Part shown: piece after piece, positions 1 to 9,817 of the stretch
How positions within the stretch are numbered: the stretch's first letter is position 1
How the letters are laid out: each line of letters begins with the position of its first letter
DNA from: Streptococcus sp. HPH0090
GTDB taxonomy: Bacteria; Bacillota; Bacilli; Lactobacillales; Streptococcaceae
Reading direction: 5' to 3'
Length of the DNA: 64,000 bases
Assembly (NCBI RefSeq): GCF_000411475.1
Contig: NZ_KE150465.1
Span: 60,120-124,119, forward strand
The notes under the pieces: model-generated
Databases searched by the model: none
The model's input: only the letters and a program-made list of their open reading frames with translations
What the model was told of the DNA's origin: nothing
Program-made: the position numbers and the translations under genes

Positions 1-1601
1 TCAGGTCTAATTGTAGGTTCATATTTACCTAATGTCATTGTATCCGAGTCAGGGTTGATAACACTCTTCGTCCGATACATTTCATACTCTTCCAGGGGCA
101 TATTTTTTATTGGCGGTGTTGTTGATTGACTTGGTGATGGATTCGCTGTTCCCTTCACCTTCGGTACGTCCACATCACTTGGCTTAATTCCGCCAATAGC
201 CTTAGTTGCGCTGTCGCCTGATACTTGTTTGACCTTCGGTACATCCAGGCTGACTGCTGGGTGATTTTTTAGCTTGGCGAGGGTCCCATCAGCTGGACTT
301 GCTTTTAGATGCAGATCTTGCCGACTGTTAAAGCGAACACTGTCTGGATCCAGCTTAGGTATTTGCTTGCCTTGAAGTGGGACATCCAGATGAGATGGTT
401 TGGTGCCTGACACATCTACAGATGGTGCACCAAACTTCTTACCAACGTAATTTCCTGCCTGCTTCATACCAAAGCCCATGATTTGACCAAACATGAGATT
501 TTGAATGTCTGAACTTGGATCCTTTCCTGTCCCTACCGCATAGACAACCTTAGTGAAATCGTTGACATCGTCCGCATGTGTCCCTGCCGTCGCTAGGTTT
601 TTTAATAGGGTAGAGCCTTCGGCCCCACTCTTAGCTAGTTTCGTCAGATAAGCTGCCGAACCCATGCTCGCAATCGTTACTACCGAATCAATACCTGCCC
701 ATATTCGCTCCTCATTTGTCAACTGCGTTCCAGTAATAAAGCTGTGTCCCTCTATTGCTGAATAGGCACTGTCTGCGGCTAGATAAGTACCTCCCGCATA
801 GGTGGCTGTTAGTGATGTACCACCTGTCGCAGGGGCTAAGGCAGCTCCCCCTATCATACTTAATACCGCTAGTGTTTTAAGCCCAATATCTAAATACTGG
901 AGACTTTCCTTATTCTCCTCATAATAGCGACTTGCCTTGAGTCTCTGGTAGTCTGGTAGTTGTCCAGGGTAGCGAACAGCCACGACTTCCTCCGCACTCT
1001 TGCCTTCTATGGCCTTGATCTGCTCATCTGATAATTGATCCTTCTTGGCCATCATCTCTTTGACAGCCTTTATACGATCATCATAGACATCCTTTGCGGC
1101 TTGAAGAGGGCTTGCCTTCCCATCTAGGATTTCTGACAGGTTATAGGACTTCACTTCAGTGGAGTCTATATAGACAGCATTACCGTCTGCCTTATATCCG
1201 GCTAAGACTTTCTTTGACACTGTTTTTTTCGTGTATTTACTTTTATACGGCTTACTCGAACTATTAACATTATTTAAGGTTGTGAAGGCCTCATCCATCC
1301 CTTTGGTGAATTTGCTGTCGATGTTCTGCATGATATCCGAATGAATCTTCTTGGCACTCGTTAACATGTTGTAGATCCGTTTCAGGGACTTATCAAATGT
1401 CGTACTATCTTTGGTCGTTCCTAATGATGCTTCACCTGTTTGACTGTATAAGTCTTCGACCCCTTCATCTTTTACAACTTTACCTGCTGCTTCAATATCA
1501 TCCATGATAGAACTCATCGACTTGAAATAACTATCGGACGAAACCAGAGGATAAGTTGGATCACCAGAAAAATCAGGTTTATTCGTATAATACTTCGTCA
1601 T
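1..1601 (-). CDS. EsaD-like type VII secreted polymorphic toxin, C-terminus beyond the window
   Basis: The frame is open from an ATG at 1601 to the left edge, giving 533 visible residues. The ATG overlaps the stop of the upstream gene (ATGA). Residues 20-115 are predicted helical. Residues about 240-335 are Gly/Ala-rich and hydrophobic and contain SAIEGHSFITG...LTNEER, the pattern of the pre-toxin TG domain found just before toxin domains. Residues 390-500 are a Pro/Lys linker with repeated DVPKVK-like units. The last visible residues (NPDSDTMTLGKYEP) look like the start of a toxin domain. The gene order around it, and N-terminal resemblance as I remember it, recall the S. aureus nuclease toxin EsaD. 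The toxin class cannot be read because the domain is cut off. An immunity gene is expected to the left of the window. Confidence 0.75.
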   Translation of the reverse strand, partial: MTKYYTNKPDFSGDPTYPLVSSDSYFKSMSSIMDDIEAAGKVVKDEGVEDLYSQTGEASLGTTKDSTTFDKSLKRIYNMLTSAKKIHSDIMQNIDSKFTKGMDEAFTTLNNVNSSSKPYKSKYTKKTVSKKVLAGYKADGNAVYIDSTEVKSYNLSEILDGKASPLQAAKDVYDDRIKAVKEMMAKKDQLSDEQIKAIEGKSAEEVVAVRYPGQLPDYQRLKASRYYEENKESLQYLDIGLKTLAVLSMIGGAALAPATGGTSLTATYAGGTYLAADSAYSAIEGHSFITGTQLTNEERIWAGIDSVVTIASMGSAAYLTKLAKSGAEGSTLLKNLATAGTHADDVNDFTKVVYAVGTGKDPSSDIQNLMFGQIMGFGMKQAGNYVGKKFGAPSVDVSGTKPSHLDVPLQGKQIPKLDPDSVRFNSRQDLHLKASPADGTLAKLKNHPAVSLDVPKVKQVSGDSATKAIGGIKPSDVDVPKVKGTANPSPSQSTTPPIKNMPLEEYEMYRTKSVINPDSDTMTLGKYEPTIRP

Positions 1602-2032
1602 TTCGCCCCACTTCCTTGAGCCTCTGCTTGGCGGTTTTTCATAATTTGTTCAACGGATCCTTTTGGATCTTTTCTAATGGTTTCTTTATCTGCAGCACTT
1701 GTCGTTGGCTCATTCAATAAAAAGTTGGCAATCGCTGTCGCTAAAACCTTATCCGTATTCACCATTTTTTCATAAGTATTCTGCGCATGTCTATAGAGCA
1801 CCTCGCTGACTGCTTCAAATTCCTGTGCTTTTTGATAAAATAGGCCCAAACCAGCATTAGTCTCACTATTGGCTATCAAATCATGATAGGCACCTTCAGA
1901 GGACAGGTCGGGGAGAGTTGAAACGACATGTTGAATTTTGGTCTTGACCTGATTTGTATAATGGACTATGTTAAGACAATGGTAAATAAGCTGTTCTTGA
2001 TCATTCAAAACAAGTTTAAAATCTACCCCCAT
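1598..2032 (-). CDS. Small EsxD-like/LXG-partner-type protein of T7SS effector module
   Basis: A 144-residue, mostly helical protein without signal peptide or membrane segment. It lies directly upstream of the large toxin and overlaps its start by 4 bp, so the two are probably translationally coupled. Its position just before the toxin matches EsxD in the S. aureus EsaD module, and small helical proteins there act as co-secreted partners or targeting factors. The sequence gives no clear family signature, so the partner role is inferred from context. Confidence 0.6.
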   Translation of the reverse strand: MGVDFKLVLNDQEQLIYHCLNIVHYTNQVKTKIQHVVSTLPDLSSEGAYHDLIANSETNAGLGLFYQKAQEFEAVSEVLYRHAQNTYEKMVNTDKVLATAIANFLLNEPTTSAADKETIRKDPKGSVEQIMKNRQAEAQGSGAK

Positions 2033-2033
2033 A

Positions 2034-2690
2034 TCACATCCTCACTTTCAATTTTTGAATCAGTTCTGTTTTTAGTTGTTCACTATCTATCGAACGACGC
2101 ATCTGCGTAAATAGATCATATTCATATAAATGACCATTACTTGTCAAGTAAACAGTATCTTGTGTATCTTTTGAAAATTCATTGATTCGGATACGAATGG
2201 CCTCATCATTTCCATGGTGGACCATTAGGCGCATAAATGCTTCCACTTCCCATTGTGAGTGTATATAATCTTTAATGGTATCATCAACATCTTGCAAGAC
2301 AGGATGCATCTCCATCAAGAAGGCTAGGAAAACCGCGCTTCCAGCACGATCCAGTTGAAATTGATTATCACCAACTTCCATAATAATAATAGCCATTCGC
2401 TTATATGCATCAACTCCAGGTGCATAGGATAAGCGTTGATCCACCTGACAATGATAGTTTGCATCATGATATTCCTTCAGATAAGCTCCGTATTGCGCAC
2501 ATTCTTCTGTAGGTTGGTTATCAACGATAAGTCCCATTTCTTTTAGATCTTCAAAACCTTTTTCTATTACTGATAAGAGATTTTCTTTTCGATTTTTGCT
2601 ACTTCCTACTGGAAGTGGAAGAAACACCAGATCATCTGAATAGTTATTAAATATATGTAGTGTATATAAAGCTTCTAGTGTGAATATCAT
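2034..2690 (-). CDS. EsaE/EspG-like T7SS effector chaperone candidate
   Basis: A 218-residue soluble protein with no signal peptide or membrane segment. It opens with a short hydrophobic stretch (residues 1-25) followed by an LPLP motif, then alternating helices and strands. This opening resembles that of EspG/EsaE-type ESX chaperones as I remember them. Its start overlaps the stop of the WXG-like gene (2687-2690), and it sits between two Esx-like genes and the toxin, where EsaE sits in the S. aureus EsaD module. The proposed role is to bind the toxin in the cytosol and deliver it to EssC. That role is inferred; only the gene and its context are visible. Confidence 0.6.
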   Translation of the reverse strand: MIFTLEALYTLHIFNNYSDDLVFLPLPVGSSKNRKENLLSVIEKGFEDLKEMGLIVDNQPTEECAQYGAYLKEYHDANYHCQVDQRLSYAPGVDAYKRMAIIIMEVGDNQFQLDRAGSAVFLAFLMEMHPVLQDVDDTIKDYIHSQWEVEAFMRLMVHHGNDEAIRIRINEFSKDTQDTVYLTSNGHLYEYDLFTQMRRSIDSEQLKTELIQKLKVRM

Positions 2691-3019
2691 GCGTTGTCAA
2701 TCTCCTTTATGACATTGGAACTCGAGATAGAACCAAGTAAAGTTTTTAGACCTGATACAACTGTTTTTAGCTCTTTAACACTCTTACTATAATCTTCTTG
2801 ATATTTTTGGAGAAAGTCCTTCAAGTCTAAATAATGATTTTTACTCTCTCCTTTCCACTCTGTATCATTTGAGTTTAGACCAGATATTTCAGTATCTATA
2901 CTGGAAAGAAGACTAATAATTTCGTTTAATTCTTTGATAACTGTGTCCAATTGACTATCATCGTATGTTACAACATCACTTGTATAGCTACTATCAATAG
3001 TATTAATATCCGTATCCAT
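2687..3019 (-). CDS. WXG100-like small secreted protein (EsxB-like position)
   Basis: A 110-residue protein with two helical stretches around a W-K-G turn at residues 55-57 (TEWKGESK), the helix-turn-helix hairpin signature of the WXG100 family. Such proteins are exported by EssC as dimers or as partners of larger effectors. The N-terminal 20 residues are Asp/Ser/Thr-rich and precede the hairpin. It is the second small gene after the membrane protein and overlaps the chaperone candidate by 4 bp, so the module is one transcription unit. Confidence 0.75.
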   Translation of the reverse strand: MDTDINTIDSSYTSDVVTYDDSQLDTVIKELNEIISLLSSIDTEISGLNSNDTEWKGESKNHYLDLKDFLQKYQEDYSKSVKELKTVVSGLKTLLGSISSSNVIKEIDNA

Positions 3020-3031
3020 AGATACCTCCTC

Positions 3032-3421
3032 TTACCACCATAATTGTTCCCATAAAGGTTTTCCTTTATTGTATGCTGCTCTGTTACTAGCTATTGCGTA
3101 ATCCAAATCTGATATTTTTTCACCCAGAGTTACATATAAATCTTTAAAAGATGAGTTGGCATCCTTAACAAAATCAATGTATTCCTTGAGTGTCTTTTTA
3201 TCAGATTCTAATTTTGTTTTGAGAGATGATAGATAATGATATCCCTCATTCCCATCAATCTTATTGATTGCCTTGTCACAAAGTTCAACATAGCTTTCAA
3301 AACGACTAAGATCTACATCTGAATCTAGGCCATGTGATTGAATAGAATTACGAACTCTTTGATACTTTGCTTTTTTAGCTTTATCGCTATCAATTTGTGC
3401 CCTTAAACTTTCATCACTCAT
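3032..3421 (-). CDS. Helical EsxC/YwqH-like T7SS accessory protein
   Basis: The frame opens at 3460, but the ATG at 3421 is preferred because a strong GGAGG lies seven bases before it; this gives 129 residues starting MSDESLRAQ. The product is a long charged coiled coil without signal peptide, ending in a short Trp-rich tail (LWEQLWW). It overlaps the upstream gene by 8 bp. Size and place (first small gene of the effector cluster) resemble S. aureus EsxC, and the coiled-coil style resembles Bacillus YwqH. It is probably a co-secreted partner or targeting factor for the toxin; this is context inference. Confidence 0.65.
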   Translation of the reverse strand: MSDESLRAQIDSDKAKKAKYQRVRNSIQSHGLDSDVDLSRFESYVELCDKAINKIDGNEGYHYLSSLKTKLESDKKTLKEYIDFVKDANSSFKDLYVTLGEKISDLDYAIASNRAAYNKGKPLWEQLWW

Positions 3422-4085
3422 TTTTTTCCTCCACGTCTTCTGTAGCCTGTTTTTTAGCATGATTTTCTCTTATATCTTTCAAAGATTTATCAATCACTCT
3501 ATCAAGTTCGTCGTCGTCAATCCCATAAACATGAAAATTATACTTACGAGTCTCTGTATTTGAAGCTTCCGTTTTAGGAACTTCTTCAGTGGAAGATGAT
3601 GAATCAGATTCTGAAGAAGTTGTATAAGATGAACCCGCTTCCTCTGATTTTTTTTCAATCTTAGGAATATTCTTGTTTTCAATATTGGGAAGATTCTTTA
3701 TTTCATTGGCAGTAGGGACCTTCTGGTACACCTTAGCAGGTCTATAGAGTAAAGCGAACGAGAAGAACAAAGCAATGACACTTCCAACAGCTGCCAAGTT
3801 CCGTTTACTCGTTTCTGACGAAGCCACCTTGGCTCCACTGGTACTAAGTCCTTTCCATTCAGGATGCTCTGCTTCTATCGCTTTCTTCGCTTCCCAAAGT
3901 GGAACGAGTAAAAAGTGATTAAAGGGCACAACTGTAGCCATAGCTGTCGCTCCCAGTGGAATGAATCTATTTGAATTTACGATAAGGACGATGCTTAGTA
4001 TAGAAAATAATACGAATAGAACTATTACTAAAACTAGTCGAATTTTATATTCTTTTTTTAGTTGAAGGTATTCTTCTTGGGTCAT
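3414..4085 (-). CDS. T7SS-associated membrane protein of unknown function
   Basis: A 223-residue protein with hydrophobic segments at about 16-37, 43-62 and 95-113. A cytoplasmic or external Lys/Ser/Glu-rich low-complexity stretch (about 125-175, with a run of Ser) follows, then a short folded tail. It starts 24 bp after essC ends and leads the downstream effector cluster. The low-complexity tail suggests a tethered or disordered linker. I do not recognise a family. A role in docking or in protecting the producer from the effector is possible but unsupported. Confidence 0.65.
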   Translation of the reverse strand: MTQEEYLQLKKEYKIRLVLVIVLFVLFSILSIVLIVNSNRFIPLGATAMATVVPFNHFLLVPLWEAKKAIEAEHPEWKGLSTSGAKVASSETSKRNLAAVGSVIALFFSFALLYRPAKVYQKVPTANEIKNLPNIENKNIPKIEKKSEEAGSSYTTSSESDSSSSTEEVPKTEASNTETRKYNFHVYGIDDDELDRVIDKSLKDIRENHAKKQATEDVEEKNE

Positions 4086-4109
4086 CTAATCAATTTCCTC
4101 TTTCTCCCA

Positions 4110-7100
4110 TTATTTTGTAATCTTCAATTTCATTTGGGCATTTTGATAGTGAAGATAAACTTGATCATCTAGCAACTGTTCTTCACGCCCTGTAGTAGAG
4201 CGAGTGAAGATCGATTGATCAGACATCTTCATTGCTACGATAGCTGTATCTAATTGAGTTTTCATATATTTCGGTATATCCGCATAACTAGATAAATACG
4301 CTTTATGAGTAGCAAAGATAAAATGAAGACCAACTCTGTGTCCTTCTTCCATCAGAAGGGCAAGTTCATTCGGTTCAATATTACTGTCAGCTACAAATTG
4401 TCCAAGATCCGTTACTACAACAAATTGTTCAAACATTCTACGCTGTTTTCTAGCCATAAGAACTCGTTCTTTCAAACTATCAAGTATAGTACGATAAGAC
4501 ATACCATTCCCTAGGTAGTTCCCTACATTATCCTTGAATGAACGATATTCATCAATAGGATCAAAAATCGTAACGATTTCCTTATCAAATAAATGTAGAA
4601 GAAGTTTTATCATATGGTTAGTTACAGCGTTCATAGCAGCATCTTTGTCTGACAAAATAAGCAAGTGTTTGAATCTATCAAACGGCAAGCCTATAGTTTG
4701 AACTTCTTCGAACTCTAGACCAATTGGCAACTCATTATTTTGAACTGCTTCCTGAGTTGTCGGTAGATTTAGGAAAGCATCCATCGTCAACTCCTCTGGT
4801 ACCATCGGGATGGCACTTGGACGTTGACCTGTCCAGGCTTCTTGGAGCGAAGCGACTGCTTTGCGTAGGTTGTTGAGGACTTGGGTGTCATTGGCTCCAG
4901 AAACTGGAAGTGCCAATTGGATGACATCGACTTCCTCACGCTTGATAAGAGCACGTCCCTTGATGTCCTCCATGGTCATAGCAAGTGGTGTAGCTCCCAC
5001 AATCACACGCACTTCACTTGCTTCATTCTGTGGTAGGCTCAATTGATGCTTGAAGTTCGAGTAGAGTTGAGCTCGCAGGTTGGTCTGACGACCAGCTGTC
5101 ATCAAGAGATGAACACCGATGCTGAGACCCTCACGAGAAATTCTCACTAGGAGCTTGAAGAGTTCTGCCTCATAAGCCTCTTCTTTGATGGCTTCATAAC
5201 TATCTAAAAGAATGACAATAGCTGGTTCTTTCTGATCACTGGCCTGACGGTAGAGTTCCAATGTCCCTACGCCATAGTCAGAGAGAAGTTTCTTCCGACG
5301 ATTGAGTTCTTTCTCCATGATTCGTACAAATTTAGAGATTTTCTCCGTTTGGTCCAAAAGCATGGTATCTGCCACCTGCGGAAGTTTAGATAGTGGAGCC
5401 AAACCATTGGTTCCAAAGTCCATCAAGTACATAGTAAGGTCCTTAGCACTGAACTTACGAGCCAAGTCCATACCTGCAGACTGAAGGAAGGTTGTTTTCC
5501 CAGTACCCGGACTTCCATAGAGAAGGACATGACCGTCTTTGGCGAGATTGATAGAGACAGCTTCCTGTTTCTGTGCCTGTGGAATATCTGCCATCCCAAG
5601 TAGTACAGAAAGTGGTTTCTCTTGTTCCCAGGCTACTGTCGGTTGCACTTCTTCTAACTCCTCAAGCGTAATGCGCTCTTTGAGCGGTGGCAACCATGGT
5701 TGCGGTACTGGAGGAATCTCTTTTTCTTCACACAAGAGTTGAATGTTGTGCACAATCGCATCTAACTCTGTCGGAACTTCCTTGATTTCATCCGCATCCT
5801 CTAAGCCCGATAAGTCTTCGTTTAGGATTTCATATTGTCCCAATTCATTGATCAGGTAGATGGTATGGTCTTCAATCCCCATATCATCCTTTTCTGGCTG
5901 GTAATCTGCTCCTGACCATGCTGACTGGAAGAGTTCATAGACTTCGTTATTTCCGACCTGCAGATAGGCGCGTCCAGTCTGCGTAATTTCAGCTGCATCA
6001 GGCGTATGAAGCATTTCATTGGAGTCAGAGCGGTCCGCCACCTTGAGCGCAATCTTAAAGCGAGAGTTAGACCAGATCTGATCATCGACTACTCCTGATG
6101 GCTTCTGCGTTGCTAGGATCAAGTGGACCCCTAGAGAACGTCCGACCCGAGCGATAGATACCAACTCCTTGATAAAGTCTGGCTGGTTGGCCTTGAGCTC
6201 CGCAAATTCATCCGAGATGAGAAAGAGATGAGGGAGAGGTTCTTTGGCTTCTCCAGTTTTAAATTTCTTCTGATATTGATTGATATGATTAACTTCAAAT
6301 TCCCTAAAGAGTCGCTCACGACGATGGATCTCTGCATTGATTGAAGCTAGAGCACGCATGGATTGGGCACCATCCAAGTTAGTGATGGTCCCCAAGAGAT
6401 GGGGTAGGTTTTTAAAGAGATTGGCCATCCCACCACCCTTATAGTCAATTAGCAAGAAAGCTACATCATGAGGATGGAAGTTGACAGCTAGAGACAGGAT
6501 ATAAGATTGGATGGTCTCTGACTTCCCTGAACCAGTCGTCCCTGCAATCAAACCATGAGGCCCATGAGCTTTTTCATGAAGATTGAGTTGAACCAGATCA
6601 CCTTGACCTCGTAAACCAATCGGAACAGCCAAACTCTTGTAAGGCGCGTTCTTTTCCCAGCGGCTCGATACCTGCAAGTCTTCAAATGTTTCCGCCCCAT
6701 ACATCTCCATGAAGGTAACCGAGTCCGGAATCGAACTCTTGAGATTTTGAAGGTGATTGAGAGGTGCCAAGGTTCGAGCAATGCGCTCCTTGTCATAATC
6801 GACTGGAAAATGATCCAAGCGGAAGTCTGTTTCTTTCAAAACTCCTTCTTCCATGACAAGTTGTCCTGTATTGCGGTCCTTGATGTTGATCACTGTCTGA
6901 ATATTTTCAGACAAGGAACTCATCACATCCTCTACAAAAACGAGAGAACAACCCAAATCTGTTGGATCTTCTGTAAAGAATTCCATAATGACATGGTCCA
7001 ATATTAGCTTTTCATCTGTCACTAAAACTACGTAATGAGGGTGGAAAAGTGTACTTTCTTTATGTGATGTTTCTTCCTTTTGACTACGACGTAGTTTCAA

Positions 7101-8525
7101 GATTTGGTTCAAGCTATTGAGAACCTGGTCCCGTGTTCGTTGATTGTATACAAATCCTCGCACATTGAGCTCTTGAAGCTTGGCATGTGGAAGCCAACGC
7201 ATCCAAGACCACTGTTCTTTTTCCTCTTCAGGCAAGATGGTGATAAATTGCACATCATGATAAGAATGGAAAGTAGCTATCTGCATGACCAACAACTGAA
7301 GTTGTTCTAAAACTAGATTTCTTGGACCAATATACCCCACCGGCCCATGGCTTAGATTGGCTGGAATCGGCATATCCGGGATTTTTTTATGTCGACTATA
7401 GAGGGCGTATCCCTCTTCCTCTAAAGCATCTTTCTTCCCACTTCGTTCTCGTTGCCCATAATTTAACTCATAGCTAGTTGGGAGTTTTCCTAAGCCCAGA
7501 CGATAATAAAGGAAGTCAAAGTGCAAGGGGGTCTTTTCATAGATTCTGTGATTATAACTCTCAACGAGGTCAGTCAACTCCAAAACAGTTGGAAAATGGT
7601 AGTTCATCCCTTCTTTTTGTTCCCGCTCCAGACGAGTCAATTCCATGACCTTGTCCTTTAGATAAAGGTGATAGAGATCAATTCTCTCTTTTTTATCAGC
7701 CTTGTACTTTTTCCGATTTTTGAAAAAGCCTCGGATAGAGAAAATCAATGTAGTGATTGACATCCCTACTGTCGCAAGAATATAAATTCCTCGAGGTTGA
7801 ATCAACGTAATCAGGATTGTTACCCCAATCATCATAAGAGGTGGAATGATCAATTTCAATAGTTCATCACTAGGTTTAACCGGTTCCTGACCTGGAGGGT
7901 TTATCAAGATTTTATCTTCACTACCACGATAGATGATTCTTGGAGAACGATGATAATCTGGATACTCTTCATAAAAGGCATAACGAGATGGCTCTCTCAA
8001 TGTCAATTGTTTCCCAACTTGAGCTGGTCCTTGAATCCAAATCTCATCTGGATAGAGTTTAATTGTCACAGCTCCTAAGCTCAACTCATCCCCAAAACTA
8101 ATGAGTTGTTGGTCGTTTTGCTCCAAATGATTATTTCTATAGAACTCCCCTTGCATTCGAGTCAAAATCCATTGATTTTGAGTTTTCTGCAATAATAGCT
8201 CAATCTCTGCATCTAGAGTGATAAGAGCTCCCTTATGAGAACCTATCTGAATTTCTGACAGATCCAAAAGATCATAAATTTTTGTTTCTCCTTCTCGGAG
8301 ATAGAAGACGACTTCCCCCAAGCTTAGAGCGTTTTTCAGCAGGCCTACTTCGTCACCATACTGATAAAACACCTCTTCACCATCAACTTTAAGTTGAATT
8401 GGCATTTCCTGTTGTGAAAGATACACTTGAGCCTTTTCAGTTGCACCGATCAAGACAGTTTTATCTGCACCTAATTCTACTTCATAACGTAGACCTTGGC
8501 TGTAGAAAATGATTTGTTTTTTCAT
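4110..8525 (-). CDS. essC: EssC, FtsK/SpoIIIE-type ATPase of type VIIb secretion
   Basis: 1,471 residues, the usual length for EssC/YukB. Residues 1-180 hold two FHA-like domains, and two membrane segments lie at about 224-242 and 247-266. Three ATPase domains follow. D1 has Walker A GTTGSGKS at 662-669 and Walker B ending in DE at 772-773. D2 has GSPGTGKTT at 1004-1012 and Walker B ILLDSYE near 1105-1111. D3, from about 1265, lacks a GK[S/T] loop and is degenerate, as is common in this family. EssC is the membrane motor that recognises and exports Esx/effector substrates. Its C-terminal part usually co-varies with the effector cluster encoded just downstream, as would apply here. It is the last core gene of the esx operon, 20 bp after essB. 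Confidence 0.97.
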   Translation of the reverse strand: MKKQIIFYSQGLRYEVELGADKTVLIGATEKAQVYLSQQEMPIQLKVDGEEVFYQYGDEVGLLKNALSLGEVVFYLREGETKIYDLLDLSEIQIGSHKGALITLDAEIELLLQKTQNQWILTRMQGEFYRNNHLEQNDQQLISFGDELSLGAVTIKLYPDEIWIQGPAQVGKQLTLREPSRYAFYEEYPDYHRSPRIIYRGSEDKILINPPGQEPVKPSDELLKLIIPPLMMIGVTILITLIQPRGIYILATVGMSITTLIFSIRGFFKNRKKYKADKKERIDLYHLYLKDKVMELTRLEREQKEGMNYHFPTVLELTDLVESYNHRIYEKTPLHFDFLYYRLGLGKLPTSYELNYGQRERSGKKDALEEEGYALYSRHKKIPDMPIPANLSHGPVGYIGPRNLVLEQLQLLVMQIATFHSYHDVQFITILPEEEKEQWSWMRWLPHAKLQELNVRGFVYNQRTRDQVLNSLNQILKLRRSQKEETSHKESTLFHPHYVVLVTDEKLILDHVIMEFFTEDPTDLGCSLVFVEDVMSSLSENIQTVINIKDRNTGQLVMEEGVLKETDFRLDHFPVDYDKERIARTLAPLNHLQNLKSSIPDSVTFMEMYGAETFEDLQVSSRWEKNAPYKSLAVPIGLRGQGDLVQLNLHEKAHGPHGLIAGTTGSGKSETIQSYILSLAVNFHPHDVAFLLIDYKGGGMANLFKNLPHLLGTITNLDGAQSMRALASINAEIHRRERLFREFEVNHINQYQKKFKTGEAKEPLPHLFLISDEFAELKANQPDFIKELVSIARVGRSLGVHLILATQKPSGVVDDQIWSNSRFKIALKVADRSDSNEMLHTPDAAEITQTGRAYLQVGNNEVYELFQSAWSGADYQPEKDDMGIEDHTIYLINELGQYEILNEDLSGLEDADEIKEVPTELDAIVHNIQLLCEEKEIPPVPQPWLPPLKERITLEELEEVQPTVAWEQEKPLSVLLGMADIPQAQKQEAVSINLAKDGHVLLYGSPGTGKTTFLQSAGMDLARKFSAKDLTMYLMDFGTNGLAPLSKLPQVADTMLLDQTEKISKFVRIMEKELNRRKKLLSDYGVGTLELYRQASDQKEPAIVILLDSYEAIKEEAYEAELFKLLVRISREGLSIGVHLLMTAGRQTNLRAQLYSNFKHQLSLPQNEASEVRVIVGATPLAMTMEDIKGRALIKREEVDVIQLALPVSGANDTQVLNNLRKAVASLQEAWTGQRPSAIPMVPEELTMDAFLNLPTTQEAVQNNELPIGLEFEEVQTIGLPFDRFKHLLILSDKDAAMNAVTNHMIKLLLHLFDKEIVTIFDPIDEYRSFKDNVGNYLGNGMSYRTILDSLKERVLMARKQRRMFEQFVVVTDLGQFVADSNIEPNELALLMEEGHRVGLHFIFATHKAYLSSYADIPKYMKTQLDTAIVAMKMSDQSIFTRSTTGREEQLLDDQVYLHYQNAQMKLKITK

Positions 8526-8545
8526 AATTTCTCTCCTGGTCTCCT

Positions 8546-9817
8546 TTAATTGTTAGAGGAAGTGCTAGGACTAGATTTCTTTTCTGAAGAAGGTTTACTT
8601 TCAGAAGGTTTACCTTGTTGATTTGTAGTAGTGGACTTGTTAGCACTAGATTCATTTGTCAATAATTGACTTCGACTATCCCAGTATTTCTTGTACTCAC
8701 TCTCCAATGCATTCAACTTACTTTCTCGATCTTTTCCTGACAACTTATCGTCTTCTCGAACTTGCTTGATTTCTTGAGTCAACGCATAGAGAATCAAGTC
8801 ACTATCATTAATCCGTTTGGCAATATCGAGAGCTTCTTCAAAACGGTTGCGCCCAATTTGGATCCAGTAAGTCAAATAAAGTTCATCTGACTTGAGAGTC
8901 ACATTATTCAAAATGACTTTCTTTTGATCATCAGAAAATTCCAATCCCTGAATATAAGAGTATGCCAGTTCATACTTTTGAGTATTTGGTAAATTAGACG
9001 GAGTAACACCCTCCAATTCCGTAATAACCCCACTATAATCCACTTTTATAAAGGCAGTATCAGCCTGTAGCATTTTTTCTTTGAATGGATTTTGCACAAA
9101 AATCAAATAAATAAGTGGAATAGCCAACAAAACTACGCTAGCTGACAACCAGATTGTAGCCAACTTAAAAACACGATGTTTTCTACTTGGAACTAATACC
9201 AAATCAGCCTGTTCTTTCGTATGTTTCTCGACATAATATTTTTCCAAAATTGAAACTGCAGATGCAATATCATTAGCTTGGCACAAATCATTTAGGAAAT
9301 CTGGTAACGTTTCTAGTTCCAGAGAACCATTGTAGAGATCCATAAAATCCAAATCGGTAAATAAAGTTACTGTAAAACACTTGGCTTGGCGTAGAAAATC
9401 TTCTGGAGATATAGCCTGAGGAACCATCAAATCTGGAATTCCACGATAAGCAATTTTAGCTTGTGCATCTTTCGTAATAAACAGATTCATTGGATGCAAA
9501 AGAAACGTTACTGGCAACTCTAAAGCTCCCTCTAGACTAAAAACGTTTAGAGCTAAACGAATTCTCTCTGAGATTGTACGATTCTTCACTTCATCATAAC
9601 TTAATCCATAAGGTTCTACTTGGTAAGAAAAAGTCACACTGTCCTCATCAGATACCATGGATTGCTCCAAGAACAATGGATGGTGTAAATCCAACAGCAA
9701 AAGCTCTCGTAGATCTTGACTAGCTACATCTGAACGTTTGAGTTTTAATTCCCAGGTAGTTTCATTTTTTTCATAAATAAATGGTTGTCCACCAAATACA
9801 AATTTTTCTTCAGTCAC
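8546..9817 (-). CDS. essB: EssB, pseudokinase-fold membrane component of type VIIb secretion
   Basis: 423 residues: an N-terminal cytoplasmic domain (1-210) of the EssB/YukC pseudokinase type, one membrane segment at about 216-241, and an extracellular helical domain (245-380). It ends in a Ser/Thr/Lys-rich tail (about 385-423). EssB dimers form the core of the translocon with EssC. The start at 9817 abuts the esaB stop, so expression is tightly linked. Confidence 0.95.
   Translation of the reverse strand: MTEEKFVFGGQPFIYEKNETTWELKLKRSDVASQDLRELLLLDLHHPLFLEQSMVSDEDSVTFSYQVEPYGLSYDEVKNRTISERIRLALNVFSLEGALELPVTFLLHPMNLFITKDAQAKIAYRGIPDLMVPQAISPEDFLRQAKCFTVTLFTDLDFMDLYNGSLELETLPDFLNDLCQANDIASAVSILEKYYVEKHTKEQADLVLVPSRKHRVFKLATIWLSASVVLLAIPLIYLIFVQNPFKEKMLQADTAFIKVDYSGVITELEGVTPSNLPNTQKYELAYSYIQGLEFSDDQKKVILNNVTLKSDELYLTYWIQIGRNRFEEALDIAKRINDSDLILYALTQEIKQVREDDKLSGKDRESKLNALESEYKKYWDSRSQLLTNESSANKSTTTNQQGKPSESKPSSEKKSSPSTSSNN

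Noticed and set aside
4305-7310. Several plus-strand frames of 60-86 codons
   Set aside because: All lie antisense within essC without ribosome binding sites.
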